NCBI RefSeq assembly: GCF_943169825.2
Contig: NZ_OW968402.1
Location: forward strand, 1,426,001-1,490,000
DNA from: Varibaculum prostatecancerukia
Lineage (GTDB): Bacteria; Actinomycetota; Actinomycetes; Actinomycetales; Actinomycetaceae
Direction: 5' to 3'
DNA length: 64,000 nt
A program made the position numbers and the translations under genes. Of the stretch, positions 43,736-53,395 are shown piece after piece (within the stretch, counting starts at the first letter, position 1; each line of letters starts with the position of its first letter). The notes beneath the pieces are model-generated. The model ran no database searches and had not been told where the DNA came from. It saw only the letters and a program-made list of their open reading frames with translations.

Positions 43736-43969
43736 TTAACGGGCGCGGGACAGCGAAGTTAACGGGGCGTTTTGGGCTTCCTCGAAATGCAGCTGCTCGG
43801 TGTTATCCACGATTTCGGCACCACTTTCCCGCAAAGCCGGCACTAGGGCGTGGGCGTGATGGGCGCAGAAAAACAGATTGCCGGCCTCCAGGCGGGCAAG
43901 AACCCACGCCTGCGCTCCGCAGGTATCGCAACGATCAGTCGCATCAAAAACATAGGTTTGCTCACTCAT
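43736..43969 (-). CDS. Small conserved actinobacterial protein (DUF7455-like)
   Basis: 77 residues. It contains CDTCGAQAW and FCAHHA: a CxxC and a C-x-x-H pair that probably bind one zinc. Small proteins with DRCD-x-CGAQA and LLFCxHH segments are conserved next to sigA in actinobacteria and known only as a domain of unknown function. It lies 126 bases downstream of sigA, past the terminator, so it has its own promoter. Confidence 0.75.
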   Translation of the reverse strand: MSEQTYVFDATDRCDTCGAQAWVLARLEAGNLFFCAHHAHALVPALRESGAEIVDNTEQLHFEEAQNAPLTSLSRAR

Positions 43970-44040
43970 GTCCTCATTGTCTACTGCGTACGAGCGGAAG
44001 TCACGCCACGGATCGAGCTTTCGCGCCTGGCAGAACTAAA

Positions 44041-44071
44041 CCGCCGTCCTTGCCAGTAGCAAGGACGGCGG
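44041..44071 (-). terminator. Rho-independent terminator of sigA
   Basis: CCGCCGTCCTTGC (44041-44053) pairs perfectly with GCAAGGACGGCGG (44059-44071), loop of five. On the minus strand it begins 24 bases after the sigA stop and is followed by TTTAGTT. Confidence 0.85.
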
Positions 44072-44095
44072 AAAGTTAAAAGTGTGACGCCGCTC

Positions 44096-46681
44096 CTAAT
44101 CCAGGTAGTCGCGCAACACCTGACTGCGCGAGGGGTGACGCAACTTCGACATAGTTTTGGATTCAATCTGGCGGATACGTTCACGGGTAACCCCATAAAC
44201 TTTCCCGATCTCGTCCAAAGTTTTCGCCTGACCGTCACCCAAACCGAAACGCATCGACACTACCCCGGCTTCCCGCTCGGACAGGGTGTCGAGGACGCTA
44301 CGTAACTGTTCTTGCAACAAAGTGAAGCTGACTGCATCGGCTGGTACCACCGCCTCGGAGTCTTCGATCAGATCCCCAAATTCGCTGTCGCCGTCCTCGC
44401 CCAGAGGGGTATGCAAAGAAATCGGTTCCCGACCGTACTTTTGCACTTCCACCACTTTTTCAGGCGTCATATCCAGTTCTTTAGCTAGCTCCTCGGGAGT
44501 AGGTTCGCGCCCCAAATCCTGCAGCATCTGCCGCTGTACCCGTGCAAGCTTATTGATTACCTCGACCATGTGGACGGGAATTCGGATAGTGCGCGCCTGA
44601 TCAGCCATCGCGCGGGTAATCGCCTGCCGAATCCACCAGGTTGCATAGGTAGAGAACTTATATCCCTTGCTGTAGTCGAATTTTTCAACTGCACGAATCA
44701 GACCCAGGTTACCTTCTTGAATCAGATCCAAGAACAACATTCCCCGACCGGTGTAGCGTTTCGCCAGTGACACCACCAAACGCAAGTTGGCTTCTAGCAG
44801 GTGATTCTTTGCGTGTTGACCATCAATCGCCAAAGAATGTAGATCCCGACGCATCTTAGAAGTCAGGTTTTCCGATTCAGTTTCCAGCTTGTGCTGCGCA
44901 TAAAGACCTGCCTCAATGCGCCGTGCCAAATCTACCTCTTCTGCGGCGTTTAGCAGCGCAACTTTCCCGATCTGTTTCAGGTAGTCCTTAACCGGATCTG
45001 CAGTCGCTCCTGCAACCGTGACTCGTTGCGCAGGTTCATCGGTTTCATCAGAATCAGAAACGGTGAAGGCATTGCCTTTCTTTTGCCCCTTAGCATTAGC
45101 TTTTGCCTGGGCAATCGCCTTACTTAAGCCTTCAGCGGCAGTGGCGGGAGCAGCTTCTTCCTCTTCTTCCTCATCTTCTTCGGGTTCGCGATCTTCACCA
45201 TGCTTTTCGTCATCTTCATCTTCGTCGCTATCGTCGAGCTCCGATTCGATGTCAATTTCTTCTTCGCTGCTTAAATCCTCGTCACCAGGTTCAACCGTAT
45301 CTTCATCTACCTCGGCATCTTTTACCGTGAGCTCTTGCTCTTCATCCTGAAGAGTGCTCTCAATTTCCTTTTCTTTTGCGCTAGTTTTCTTGGTGGCAGT
45401 CTTCGCCGTGCTCTTCGCACCGGTCTTGGTGGCAGCAGTCTTCTTAGTTGCCGACTTCTTGGCTGTTGCTTTCGTCTTGGTTTCTTCAGCCTTCGCCGAA
45501 GCCTTTGCCGGAGCTTTCGCAGCGGTCTTGGCGGTACTGGCTTTTTTAGCCGCGGTAGTTTTCTTCGCTGCGGCGGTCGTCTTAGTTGCCGCCGGTTTAG
45601 AGGTCGCGGTCTTCGAAGTAGCCTTAGAAGCAGCCTTAGTGGTGGTGCTAGCTTTAGCCGCACTGGTCTTCTTTGCCGCAGCGGAGGTCTTCTTTGCTGC
45701 CGGCTTAGAAGCTGCAGTCTTTGCCGGAGCCTTCGCAGCAGTCTTGGCGACACTGGCTTTTTTAGCCGCGGTAGTTTTCTTCGCTGCAGTGGTCTTGCTG
45801 GCTGCGGCGGTCTTTTTCGCAGTCGTGGTCTTCTTAGTTGCCGCCGTTTTCGAGGCAGCAGTCTTCGCTTTAGCTGCGCTAGTAGTCTTCGCAGCAGCGG
45901 AGGTCTTCTTTGCTGCCGGCTTAGAGGCCGTAGCCTTCTTGCTGGTAGCAGCCTTTTTCGCCGTAGTAGTTTTCTTGGCTGCCGGTTTGGAGGACACAGT
46001 CTTCGCTGTGCCCTCAGTAGTCTTTGCCAGAGCTTTCGCAGCGGTCTTGGCGGTACTGGCTTTTTTAGTCGCGGTCGTCTTTTTCACCGCGGCGGTCTTA
46101 CTGGCTACAGCGGTCTTCTTAGCCGTAGTAGTCTTCTTTGCTGCCGGCTTAGAGGCTGCAGTCTTAGCTGATGCCTTCGAAGTAGCGGTCTTGGCAGTAC
46201 CGGCTTTTTTAGCCGCGGTGGTCTTGCTGGCTGCAGTGGTCTTTTTCGCAGCAGTAGTAGTTTTCTTAGCTGTAGCGCTCGTTTTGCTGGCTGCAGTAGT
46301 CTTTTTTGCGGTAGCAGTCTTCTTTGTTGCCGGTTTGGACGCCGCCTTCTTGGTGGCAGCAGTCTTCCTAGCCGTCGATTTGCTCGATGACTCCGAAGCC
46401 TTAGTTTTCGCTGCACTAGTAGTTTTTTTAGCGGTCGCGGTTTTGCTGGCAGCAGCAGTCTTTTTCGCCGTAGTATTCTTCTTAGCCGAGGCTGTAGTCT
46501 TCGCCGTGCTCTTCGCACCGGTCTTGGCGGCAGTAGTCTTCTTTGCCGCAGTCTTGGTGGCGGGTTTTTTCGCCGCGCTCTTAGCGGTCTTAGCAGCAGT
46601 CGTTTTCCGAGTGCTGGCGGTGGCACTAGCTTTCGAGGAAGTTTTCGCGCTAGATTCAGATTGAGCAGGTTTAGTAGTCAC
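44096..46681 (-). CDS. sigA: Primary sigma factor (SigA/RpoD) with a very long histone-H1-like N-terminus
   Basis: 861 residues. Residues 1-436 are almost only Lys, Ala, Thr and Ser in [15 protein letters not shown]-type repeats, like eukaryotic histone H1 tails. Residues about 437-510 are strongly acidic (ending EEDEEEEEE). The sigma core fills about 562-861: region 1.2 ([11 protein letters not shown]), 2.1-2.4 ([49 protein letters not shown]), 3 and 4.2 ([12 protein letters not shown]). It directs RNA polymerase to housekeeping promoters. Mycobacterial SigA has about 530 residues, so the extension is unusual in size. It may bind DNA non-specifically, with the acidic tract as an internal counter-charge; this is inference. 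It stands alone, with its own terminator at 44041-44071. Confidence 0.95.
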   Translation of the reverse strand: MTTKPAQSESSAKTSSKASATASTRKTTAAKTAKSAAKKPATKTAAKKTTAAKTGAKSTAKTTASAKKNTTAKKTAAASKTATAKKTTSAAKTKASESSSKSTARKTAATKKAASKPATKKTATAKKTTAASKTSATAKKTTTAAKKTTAASKTTAAKKAGTAKTATSKASAKTAASKPAAKKTTTAKKTAVASKTAAVKKTTATKKASTAKTAAKALAKTTEGTAKTVSSKPAAKKTTTAKKAATSKKATASKPAAKKTSAAAKTTSAAKAKTAASKTAATKKTTTAKKTAAASKTTAAKKTTAAKKASVAKTAAKAPAKTAASKPAAKKTSAAAKKTSAAKASTTTKAASKATSKTATSKPAATKTTAAAKKTTAAKKASTAKTAAKAPAKASAKAEETKTKATAKKSATKKTAATKTGAKSTAKTATKKTSAKEKEIESTLQDEEQELTVKDAEVDEDTVEPGDEDLSSEEEIDIESELDDSDEDEDDEKHGEDREPEEDEEEEEEAAPATAAEGLSKAIAQAKANAKGQKKGNAFTVSDSDETDEPAQRVTVAGATADPVKDYLKQIGKVALLNAAEEVDLARRIEAGLYAQHKLETESENLTSKMRRDLHSLAIDGQHAKNHLLEANLRLVVSLAKRYTGRGMLFLDLIQEGNLGLIRAVEKFDYSKGYKFSTYATWWIRQAITRAMADQARTIRIPVHMVEVINKLARVQRQMLQDLGREPTPEELAKELDMTPEKVVEVQKYGREPISLHTPLGEDGDSEFGDLIEDSEAVVPADAVSFTLLQEQLRSVLDTLSEREAGVVSMRFGLGDGQAKTLDEIGKVYGVTRERIRQIESKTMSKLRHPSRSQVLRDYLD
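45374..46681. repeat. Lys/Ala/Thr-encoding repeat tract in sigA
   Basis: About 1.3 kb of degenerate repeats built from codons for Lys, Ala and Thr (on the minus strand, AAGAAGAC(T/C)(A/G)C-like words recur). Several longer near-copies are visible, for example the segments around 45530-45570, 45740-45790 and 46035-46075 ([12 protein letters not shown]). Copy-number change is likely between strains. Confidence 0.8.
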
Positions 46682-46816
46682 AGCGACCTTTCCTGATTCC
46701 TAAACGTTTTCATAGAGAATGCTCAACAATTATAATTCAATACCACACTTTCTAGCACATATCCAGGGAAGTTTCGCGGCCAGAGTAGAACACGCAGGGA
46801 AAGGAAGTAGCAGCTA

Positions 46817-47887
46817 ATGCCCACTGAACAGGAGTTTTCCACCCAGATTGACGAACTATTACCGAAGGCGTGGCAGAGCGGGCTGCAGCCTTGGCGCGAC
46901 CTCGAGGGAGTGGAAGAATTATTTCAAGTGGGACTGGCAGCACTTTCCGGAGGTAAACGCACCCGCGCTCGCCTCGCCCATACCGGCTGGGCCGCGATCA
47001 GCGGTAACCATTCCCGCCCTCCCAAGCAGGTTTTTGACCTGGGAGTGGCCCTAGAGATTTACCAAGCCAGCGCCCTCGTCCACGATGACATTATTGATAA
47101 CTCTCCCCTCCGACGGGGAAAAGATGCAGCTCATATTAGTTTCGCGAAACAGCATCTCAGCGAGAAACGCCAAGGCAATTCGCAAGAATATGGCAGTTTT
47201 GCCGCGATTTTACTGGGAGATTTACTGCTGGCGGTAGCCGATCAATGTGCTTTCGCGGTCACCTCTGCTTGCAAAGACGCTAATGCTTTTTTCGCCAACT
47301 GGACCGAGATGACCCGGGAAGTGGCCGCCGGTCAGTACCTGGACTTGCGGCTCGAAACTGATGAACTTGATCCCGCTGTAGCGCGAGAGCGAATTTTAAC
47401 GGTGGTTCGCCACAAGTCAGGGCGTTATTCGGTTGCGCATCCGCTAACCTTGGGGGCGCGCCTAGCTGGTGCCAGCCCCACCCAACTGAAAACCCTTTTC
47501 ACCATCGGGGAATACTGGGGAGTCGCCTTTCAGCTTTGCGATGATGAACTCGGAGTGTTCGGTGACCCCAGCCAGACTGGAAAGCCTGCAGGCGGTGACT
47601 TAACCGAAGGGAAGAAAACCGCATTGTGGTCTCTAGCGGAACAGATGCTTAGCGATTCCGCGCGGCAGGGGTTGCATTACGTGTTTGGCAACCGGGCAGC
47701 TACTGCCGGACAGATTTCGGCGGTAACTGAAGCCTTAACTGTGCAAGGGGTAAAAAGCCGACACCGCGAACTAATCGCAGAATATGCCGCTAAAGGTGAT
47801 GCCCTAGTAACAAGCGGTGATTTTGATAGTGCTGGCCGCCAGGCACTGCTTAAGCTCGGACGGGCGCTGGTTGAGCGCGAATCCTAA
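46817..47887 (+). CDS. Polyprenyl diphosphate synthase (IdsA-type)
   Basis: 356 residues. First Asp-rich motif DDIIDNSPLRRG and second motif CDDELGVFG in place of the classical DDxxD; GGKRTRARL and QLCDD are further family marks. It adds isopentenyl units to allylic diphosphates to make geranylgeranyl or longer chains for menaquinone and cell-wall carrier lipids. In Mycobacterium idsA2 lies just before the Rv2175c/pknL pair, as here. It is divergent from sigA; the 135-base gap carries both promoters. Confidence 0.92.
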   Translation: MPTEQEFSTQIDELLPKAWQSGLQPWRDLEGVEELFQVGLAALSGGKRTRARLAHTGWAAISGNHSRPPKQVFDLGVALEIYQASALVHDDIIDNSPLRRGKDAAHISFAKQHLSEKRQGNSQEYGSFAAILLGDLLLAVADQCAFAVTSACKDANAFFANWTEMTREVAAGQYLDLRLETDELDPAVARERILTVVRHKSGRYSVAHPLTLGARLAGASPTQLKTLFTIGEYWGVAFQLCDDELGVFGDPSQTGKPAGGDLTEGKKTALWSLAEQMLSDSARQGLHYVFGNRAATAGQISAVTEALTVQGVKSRHRELIAEYAAKGDALVTSGDFDSAGRQALLKLGRALVERES

Positions 47888-47897
47888 AATATTTTGC

Positions 47898-48239
47898 TTA
47901 AAGAGCCTGCATGGCTGCCACTGAATTAACTTTGGTGTGGCTTCCGGCGCGCAATAAATCCAGCGGGCGCTGCTCGTCTAATAACGGTTGGGCAGAAAGC
48001 ACCCACTCGGTTGCCTCTTGAACGCTAAAACCCCCATCTATCAGGGTTAGCATGGTGCCGGGCAGACGCTCAATCAAAGTCCAGCCCTGTGGGGTTTCCA
48101 GTAGGCTATCCGCTACGATCTGCAGTTTTCCCTGTTCATCAGGTAAGGCCAAAAGGCGATGTTCTTTTAGGAGGCGGTGGGTACGAGTAACTTTTACCCC
48201 GAGGCGCTCGGCGACTTCCGCGAAACTGATCATATCCAT
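47898..48239 (-). CDS. Rv2175c-like DNA-binding protein
   Basis: 113 residues. N-terminal winged-helix or MerR-like reading head (MDMISFAEVAERLGVKVTRT) and a C-terminal domain with PLDLLRAG. Mycobacterial Rv2175c binds DNA weakly and is phosphorylated by PknL, encoded next door; the same pair is kept here, on opposite strands. Thr/Ser residues near the start could be targets. Regulatory target genes unknown. Confidence 0.85.
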   Translation of the reverse strand: MDMISFAEVAERLGVKVTRTHRLLKEHRLLALPDEQGKLQIVADSLLETPQGWTLIERLPGTMLTLIDGGFSVQEATEWVLSAQPLLDEQRPLDLLRAGSHTKVNSVAAMQAL

Positions 48240-48323
48240 GTTCTTAGCCTATCTAAGGTGGCAAGCCGGTTCCTACCCGCGCCGCTTACCGGCAATAGGG
48301 CAAGCGCCCGCTAGGATTGCCTT

Positions 48324-50435
48324 ATGAGTATCGATCCGGAAGCTAGAGGACGCCCTAGCAACTCCCCGCGGGAATCGTCCATCCCGCGTGCAGCTGGAAA
48401 AAACAGCGAGCAGATTCCGGAAATAGAGCAGCGTGCAGGCGATGAAGACCAGATGTTGAAACGTCTGATAGATCAGCGCTACCGGATTTTAAGCATTATA
48501 GATACCGGCGGGATGGCCAGTGTTTACCGCGCCCACGACGAACGGCTGGGACGCGATGTGGCGCTCAAAATTATGCATCCCCACTTGGCAAACACCCCCT
48601 CTCTAGTAGAGCGTTTCGAGGCGGAGGCGCGTTCAGCTGCCCGCTTGATGCATCCGGAAATTGTGCAGATTTTTGATCAGGGAACCTGGCGGCGGCGCCC
48701 CTACCTGGTGATGGAGTTTATTAACGGACCGAACCTGCGCCAGGTACTGACTAAAGAAGGCGCTTTGTCTTTAGGACGTGCCTTAGAAATCACGGAGCAA
48801 GTTTTAGAGGCTTTGCAGGCCGCGCATGGGATGCAGATTATCCACCGGGATATTAAACCAGAAAATATCTTGTTGGCTCCCTCCGGAAAAGTAAAAGTAG
48901 CTGATTTTGGACTTGCTCACGCAGTTAATCAAGCTACTGGCACCACTACCGGATCGGTGATGGGGACGGTCACCTACCTGGCTCCGGAACTTATTTCCCA
49001 GACCACCTCGGATGCCCGTTGCGATGTGTATTCCGTGGGGATTATGGCCTATGAACTGATCAGCGGGGTGCCGCCTTTCCAAGGCGATACCGCGATTCGT
49101 ACCGCGTGGCAGCATGTAAGCGAGGATGTTCCCCCGCTTTCCGATACTGTGCCTTGGATTCCCAGCGAGGTCGATGACTTGATTGCGGCGCTTACTGCCC
49201 GCGATGCCCAAGACCGCCCGGTCGATGCCGGAGCTGCTCTACAGCTAGTGAGGGCGGTATCGGAATGTCTAAGTCCCGAGCTGAGTGAACGGAAAGCTAA
49301 GCGCCCGGTAGACCTGCCCCAAGAAAAAGAAACTGAACGCACCCCCCTAGGAAGAGGTGGTACTGCAGTGCTGCCGGTTTTACCGGTCGCCTCCCCGCAA
49401 GTACCTGCAGCTCCAGTTCGTCCTCATGGCGCGCCTGCTCACAGTGATTCTTCCGCTACCCCGCCTGTCTCCAACCAAGGAAAATCAGTAGCTGTGGTTG
49501 CAGCTGACAGTGCGGAGGAGACTCCAGACACCCCTCCCCAAAAGAACAGCAAAAAACGCTTGGTAGCTGCGGTTATCGCCTGCATTTTGGTGCTGGCGGG
49601 AGCTGCCGCTGGATGGTATTTTACTTTGGGTCCCGGAGGGCGAGTAGCAATACCTAATGTGGAAGGGAAATCCGCGGCACAAGCCAAATCCATGCTGGTA
49701 AAAGCAGAGTTAAAGGTGAAAATTAGTCGCGAGTATTCCGATACTATTGCCCCTAATAAGGCGACTCGCACTGATCCCAAAGCCGGCGAAAAGGCATGGA
49801 AAAAGTCCCAGGTAAACTTGTATATTTCTCGGGGAATTGAATACGTAAAAGTCCCCGATTTAACGGGTAAAGATGGTAATCAGGCCGCGAAACTACTTAT
49901 AGGAGCGAAGCTGAAACTAGCCGGCACCAGCGCGGAATACTCCGATGAAGTCGAAAAGGGAAAAATCATTGCTACGGATCCGAAAGCCGGTACTACTTTA
50001 CGTCACCACTCCAAAGTGAAAGTAACAATTTCAAAAGGCAAGGAACCGATTAAGTTACCGGATTTAGCCGGTAAAACCGAAGACGAGGTAGCGGAAACAC
50101 TTAGTGATCTCAAGTTAGAGATGGAAAAAACCACCGAGTTTTCCGATTCGGTTCCGCGCGGGAAAGTGATCGGACAAGAACCGGAGGCAGGAACTACCGT
50201 TTACCATCATGACCAGATAAAAGTGCGGATTTCGCAAGGTCCAGAGATGGTTGAAGTCCCTAACGTAACCGCTTTATCTATGGAGGAAGCTAAACAAAAG
50301 CTCACGGATCTGGGATTCCAGGTGAATGTTCAAAAACAACTCCTAGGAATTGCCCCCAATCGGGTTTATTCCCAATCCCCTGGTGGGGGTACCAAACTAA
50401 AGAACGGATCTACGGTTACTTTGACCTACGTCTAG
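48324..50435 (+). CDS. pknL: PASTA-domain Ser/Thr protein kinase (PknL-like)
   Basis: 703 residues. Kinase domain about 53-315: glycine loop DTGGMASVYRA, Lys in VALKIM, HRDIKPENILL, ADFGLA, APE. A disordered linker follows, one membrane helix (about 410-430) and four extracellular PASTA domains (about 440-703; VPDLTGKDGNQAAKLL is one start). PASTA domains bind peptidoglycan fragments or lipid II; the kinase reports on cell-wall growth. Placement next to the Rv2175c-like gene and before the class II DAHP synthase matches mycobacterial PknL, although mycobacterial PknL has no PASTA repeats, so functionally it may act as this organism's PknB-like wall sensor. ATG start with AGGA eight bases upstream; a later ATG (residue 44) is possible. 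Confidence 0.9.
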   Translation: MSIDPEARGRPSNSPRESSIPRAAGKNSEQIPEIEQRAGDEDQMLKRLIDQRYRILSIIDTGGMASVYRAHDERLGRDVALKIMHPHLANTPSLVERFEAEARSAARLMHPEIVQIFDQGTWRRRPYLVMEFINGPNLRQVLTKEGALSLGRALEITEQVLEALQAAHGMQIIHRDIKPENILLAPSGKVKVADFGLAHAVNQATGTTTGSVMGTVTYLAPELISQTTSDARCDVYSVGIMAYELISGVPPFQGDTAIRTAWQHVSEDVPPLSDTVPWIPSEVDDLIAALTARDAQDRPVDAGAALQLVRAVSECLSPELSERKAKRPVDLPQEKETERTPLGRGGTAVLPVLPVASPQVPAAPVRPHGAPAHSDSSATPPVSNQGKSVAVVAADSAEETPDTPPQKNSKKRLVAAVIACILVLAGAAAGWYFTLGPGGRVAIPNVEGKSAAQAKSMLVKAELKVKISREYSDTIAPNKATRTDPKAGEKAWKKSQVNLYISRGIEYVKVPDLTGKDGNQAAKLLIGAKLKLAGTSAEYSDEVEKGKIIATDPKAGTTLRHHSKVKVTISKGKEPIKLPDLAGKTEDEVAETLSDLKLEMEKTTEFSDSVPRGKVIGQEPEAGTTVYHHDQIKVRISQGPEMVEVPNVTALSMEEAKQKLTDLGFQVNVQKQLLGIAPNRVYSQSPGGGTKLKNGSTVTLTYV

Positions 50436-50515
50436 CGAGAGACTTTCCCTGATCTAGATAGTCTGCATCCTCGAGCTTTAGCAGGACGCAGCTCTAGCGC
50501 CCCTAGAGGTCTGGT

Positions 50516-51922
50516 CTAAACCGTGTAACCCCAGGGCTCTAAGGGTTCGCGCAGAGGATTACCCAAGGTGTCGTGGCGTTTTTGCAACATTTCCGCCACC
50601 TGGAAAGCCAGTTCTAAAGATTGCTGGTGATTTAGCCGCGGATCCACTCGGGTTTCATAACGGTTCTTCAAGGCATCTTCTGTCAGTCGTTCACTGCCCC
50701 CGATTACCTCGGTAACATCATCGCCTGTAAGTTCCACGTGAATTCCGCCAGGTATAGTGCCCGCTTCTTGGTGAGCGGCAAAGAAACTGGCCACTTCCTC
50801 GAGGATGCGTTCGAAGCTACGAGTCTTATAGCCGGAGGAAGATTGAATAGTATTACCGTGCATAGGGTCGCACATCCAGGTGACGGGCCGGCCATCACGC
50901 TTTTGCGCCTCTAACAGCGCAGGTAGCGAAGACTTTAGTGCCTGCGCCCCCATCCGGGTGATGAAGGATAGACGTCCCGGATCGGCCTCAGGATTGAGTT
51001 TATCTTGCAACCTAGCTAAATCATCGCCGGTGGCGTCGGGACCAATTTTCACCCCCAAGGGATTGGCTACTTGCGAAAGTTGCTCCACATGAGCCCCATC
51101 TGCCTGACGGGTACGCTCCCCGATCCACAGGAAATGCGCAGAGGTATCGTAAAGATCACCTGTACGAGAATCTACCCTGGTCATAGCTTGTTCATACTCT
51201 AAAAGTAGGGATTCGTGGGCGCTATAAAAGTCCACGGTGCGTAGTTCATCGGCGCTAACCCCGGCAGCGTCCATAAAGGAAATCGCGCGGTCAATATCGC
51301 CAGCTAAAACATCGAAACGTTTATAGGCAGGATTAGAAGTAAAACCGCGATTCCATTCATGTACCCGATGTAGGTCGGCATATCCGCCTTGAGTAAAGGC
51401 GCGGATCAGGTTCAAAGTGGTGCCCGAACGAGTATAGGTATCTAGAAGCCGTCCGGGGTCTGGAGTGCGAGCCTCGGGGGTGAATTCGAAAGAGTTGACT
51501 GCATCTCCCCGGTAAGACGGCAAAGTAACTCCGTCACGGGTTTCGGAATCGCTGGAGCGAGGTTTAGCGTACTGTCCAGCCATCCTCCCCATTTTTACAA
51601 TCGGCAAGGAAGCCCCATAGGTGAGCACAATTGCCATTTGCAAAATGGTCTGGATTTTCAGCCGCACCCGATTAGCGGTTGATTCCGCGAAAGTTTCCGC
51701 GCAGTCCCCGCCAGTAAGCACAAAGGCGCGTCCCCTGCTGGCCTCTGCCAATAGTTCTTTTAAGGCATCTACTTCCCCCGCAAACACCAATGGGGGACGA
51801 GTGCGCAGATCAGCTAGCTTTTCTCGTAGCTTGTCCTGATCTGGATAGCTGGGCTGCTGGGTTGCGGGGCACCCCCGCCACGAATTCAGAGCCTTAGTTG
51901 TTTTCTCGTCCACGAAATCCAC
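50516..51922 (-). CDS. aroG: Class II 3-deoxy-7-phosphoheptulonate synthase
   Basis: 468 residues of the plant-like (type II) DAHP synthase family. It joins phosphoenolpyruvate and erythrose 4-phosphate in the first step of the shikimate pathway; cytosolic, metal dependent, in mycobacteria feedback-controlled by aromatic amino acids together with chorismate mutase. Visible family segments: SWRGCPATQQPSYPD, GRAFVLTGGDCAETF, GDAVNSFEFTPEAR, WMCDPMHGNT and GGIHVELTGDDVTEVIGG. Metal ligands include the Cys of GGDCAE and His of DPMHGN. It converges with the kinase gene. Confidence 0.96.
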   Translation of the reverse strand: MDFVDEKTTKALNSWRGCPATQQPSYPDQDKLREKLADLRTRPPLVFAGEVDALKELLAEASRGRAFVLTGGDCAETFAESTANRVRLKIQTILQMAIVLTYGASLPIVKMGRMAGQYAKPRSSDSETRDGVTLPSYRGDAVNSFEFTPEARTPDPGRLLDTYTRSGTTLNLIRAFTQGGYADLHRVHEWNRGFTSNPAYKRFDVLAGDIDRAISFMDAAGVSADELRTVDFYSAHESLLLEYEQAMTRVDSRTGDLYDTSAHFLWIGERTRQADGAHVEQLSQVANPLGVKIGPDATGDDLARLQDKLNPEADPGRLSFITRMGAQALKSSLPALLEAQKRDGRPVTWMCDPMHGNTIQSSSGYKTRSFERILEEVASFFAAHQEAGTIPGGIHVELTGDDVTEVIGGSERLTEDALKNRYETRVDPRLNHQQSLELAFQVAEMLQKRHDTLGNPLREPLEPWGYTV

Positions 51923-52078
51923 CCTAGTAAGTTTTAGATTTTAAGACGAATAAATCCGAGAGATGGACTTATTCCCTGTTTAGTTTGCTGTGGCACCGGT
52001 ATTTATTTACTTCTTTGCCCACGTGCTTGTCATAGGGAGGCGCCATTAACACCTTCCCTGAAAAACTGACAGTAATAA

Positions 52079-52118
52079 TTTCTTTGGCTCTCGCCGCACG
52101 CGGCGAGAGCCAAAGAAA
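52079..52118 (-). terminator. Strong rho-independent terminator downstream of the phosphofructokinase gene
   Basis: TTTCTTTGGCTCTCGCCGC and its exact complement form a 19-base-pair stem with a two-base loop (52079-52118). It lies about 65 bases past the phosphofructokinase stop at 52184. A following AATTATTA on the minus strand is the tail. The length of the perfect stem is unusual. Confidence 0.85.
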
Positions 52119-52183
52119 CTTTAGTTAAGCGAATATCGTCTTCACTTAGCTGTTGCCGGCAGGCTAAGCGGACAATGGTAAAG

Positions 52184-53395
52184 CTACGCGGGCTCTACTT
52201 CCTGCCCGATGTTAGCCATCATTTCCTGGAACCAGGGGGTGGTAATATCGAAGGCTTTACCACCCTTGATCCGGGAGAAAGCGATCGAGCTCAGCAGATC
52301 CCCATTTTCTTCATCATGACCAATCAGACCGGCTTTGCCTTCCAGTGCGCACTGCACCGCATAGTCGGTCATGGATTTAATCAGCCGCAGATCTTCTACT
52401 CCCGCCGCCGAAGCCCGAGAGAAGTAACCGGACTTTTGCACCATGACTTTTTCAGCTCCGATGCGCTCAGCGAACTGGTGCGCAAACCACTGACCGGGAT
52501 TAATCTTGTCTAGCTGCACGTGGCCAAAGGGATCGCGGGGAACTGTTTCCCCTGCCTGCTCCATCTGCTCCACGATTTCGCTGACCCCGGCGCCCTCAGA
52601 AAGGAAGATATTTACGTTTCCGACCTCGTCCATAACTTTTCGAAGACGCGCAGACTCGCCCTCGATATCTATATGTGCTTCAGGCACGAAAATGGCGTGA
52701 ATATCGCGAGACTCGCGGGTGAGCCCCATGGAAGGCAACCATTCTTTCTTGTCCAAAAGCTTGCGATAGGAACGGGCAGTCGCAGCTGTGAGATAACCGC
52801 AGTGACGTCCCATTACTTCGTGAATAATCAATTCCCGCGGGTTAGACTGGCACTCCCCGATTACGTGCTCTGCAAACAGCGCTCCGTTATCGGCTGCGGT
52901 CCAAGCCCCCAGGGATTGCCGCACCGGAATGATGTCGTTGTCAATAGTCTTCGGCAGCCCCACCACGGTCAGTTCATAGTCGTGTTCATGCAGGTAGTGC
53001 GCAAGATCCGCGGCGGTGGTGTTGGTATCGTCCCCACCGATAGTGTGCAGGACATCTACCCCGTCCTCTACCAAGCGATTAGCCGCAAATTCCAGGGGAT
53101 TAACGCCCTCTTTAACCAGACCGCGTTTAACCAAATCTTCGGTGTTAGTCAGCTTGACCCGAGAGTTACCAATCGGGGAACCACCGTATTCATGCAGCAG
53201 GCCGGCATTTTTACGTGCCTCTTCGTCTACCACAATAAAATTCTTGGAAAGCAACCCGTGATATCCGTGCTTATAGGCGATGATTTCAACTTCCGGGGCC
53301 AGTTCGGTATAACGTTCAATCAATCCGCCAACCGCTGATGATAGGCAAGGTGCAAAGCCACCGGCAGTCAGTAGTGCCACCCGTTTAATGGTCAT
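52184..53395 (-). CDS. 6-phosphofructokinase, pyrophosphate-dependent type
   Basis: 403 residues. Phosphorylates fructose 6-phosphate to the 1,6-bisphosphate. The nucleotide/PPi site reads GGDDTN (Asp instead of the Gly of ATP enzymes) and the catalytic loop reads PKTIDNDI (Lys instead of Gly). Both are the signature of the PPi-dependent enzymes, so it probably uses pyrophosphate and works reversibly. The MGRHCGYLT substrate-binding motif is present. ATG start with GGAGG five bases upstream. Single-gene unit with the strong terminator at 52079. Confidence 0.92.
   Translation of the reverse strand: MTIKRVALLTAGGFAPCLSSAVGGLIERYTELAPEVEIIAYKHGYHGLLSKNFIVVDEEARKNAGLLHEYGGSPIGNSRVKLTNTEDLVKRGLVKEGVNPLEFAANRLVEDGVDVLHTIGGDDTNTTAADLAHYLHEHDYELTVVGLPKTIDNDIIPVRQSLGAWTAADNGALFAEHVIGECQSNPRELIIHEVMGRHCGYLTAATARSYRKLLDKKEWLPSMGLTRESRDIHAIFVPEAHIDIEGESARLRKVMDEVGNVNIFLSEGAGVSEIVEQMEQAGETVPRDPFGHVQLDKINPGQWFAHQFAERIGAEKVMVQKSGYFSRASAAGVEDLRLIKSMTDYAVQCALEGKAGLIGHDEENGDLLSSIAFSRIKGGKAFDITTPWFQEMMANIGQEVEPA

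Noticed and set aside
45354-46664. Long hydrophobic open frame on the plus strand opposite the sigma factor head
   Set aside because: It is the complement of the Lys/Ala/Thr repeat (AAG and GCN codons read backward as Val/Phe/Leu/Ala codons). No ribosome site and composition fully explained by the repeat.
52079-52118. Long perfect palindrome as transposon end or attachment site
   Set aside because: Single copy, placed directly after a stop codon and followed by an A/T tail; an ordinary terminator explains it.
52520-53338. 272-codon plus-strand frame opposite the phosphofructokinase gene
   Set aside because: The minus strand encodes a full-length enzyme with all motifs; the plus frame has no recognisable features.
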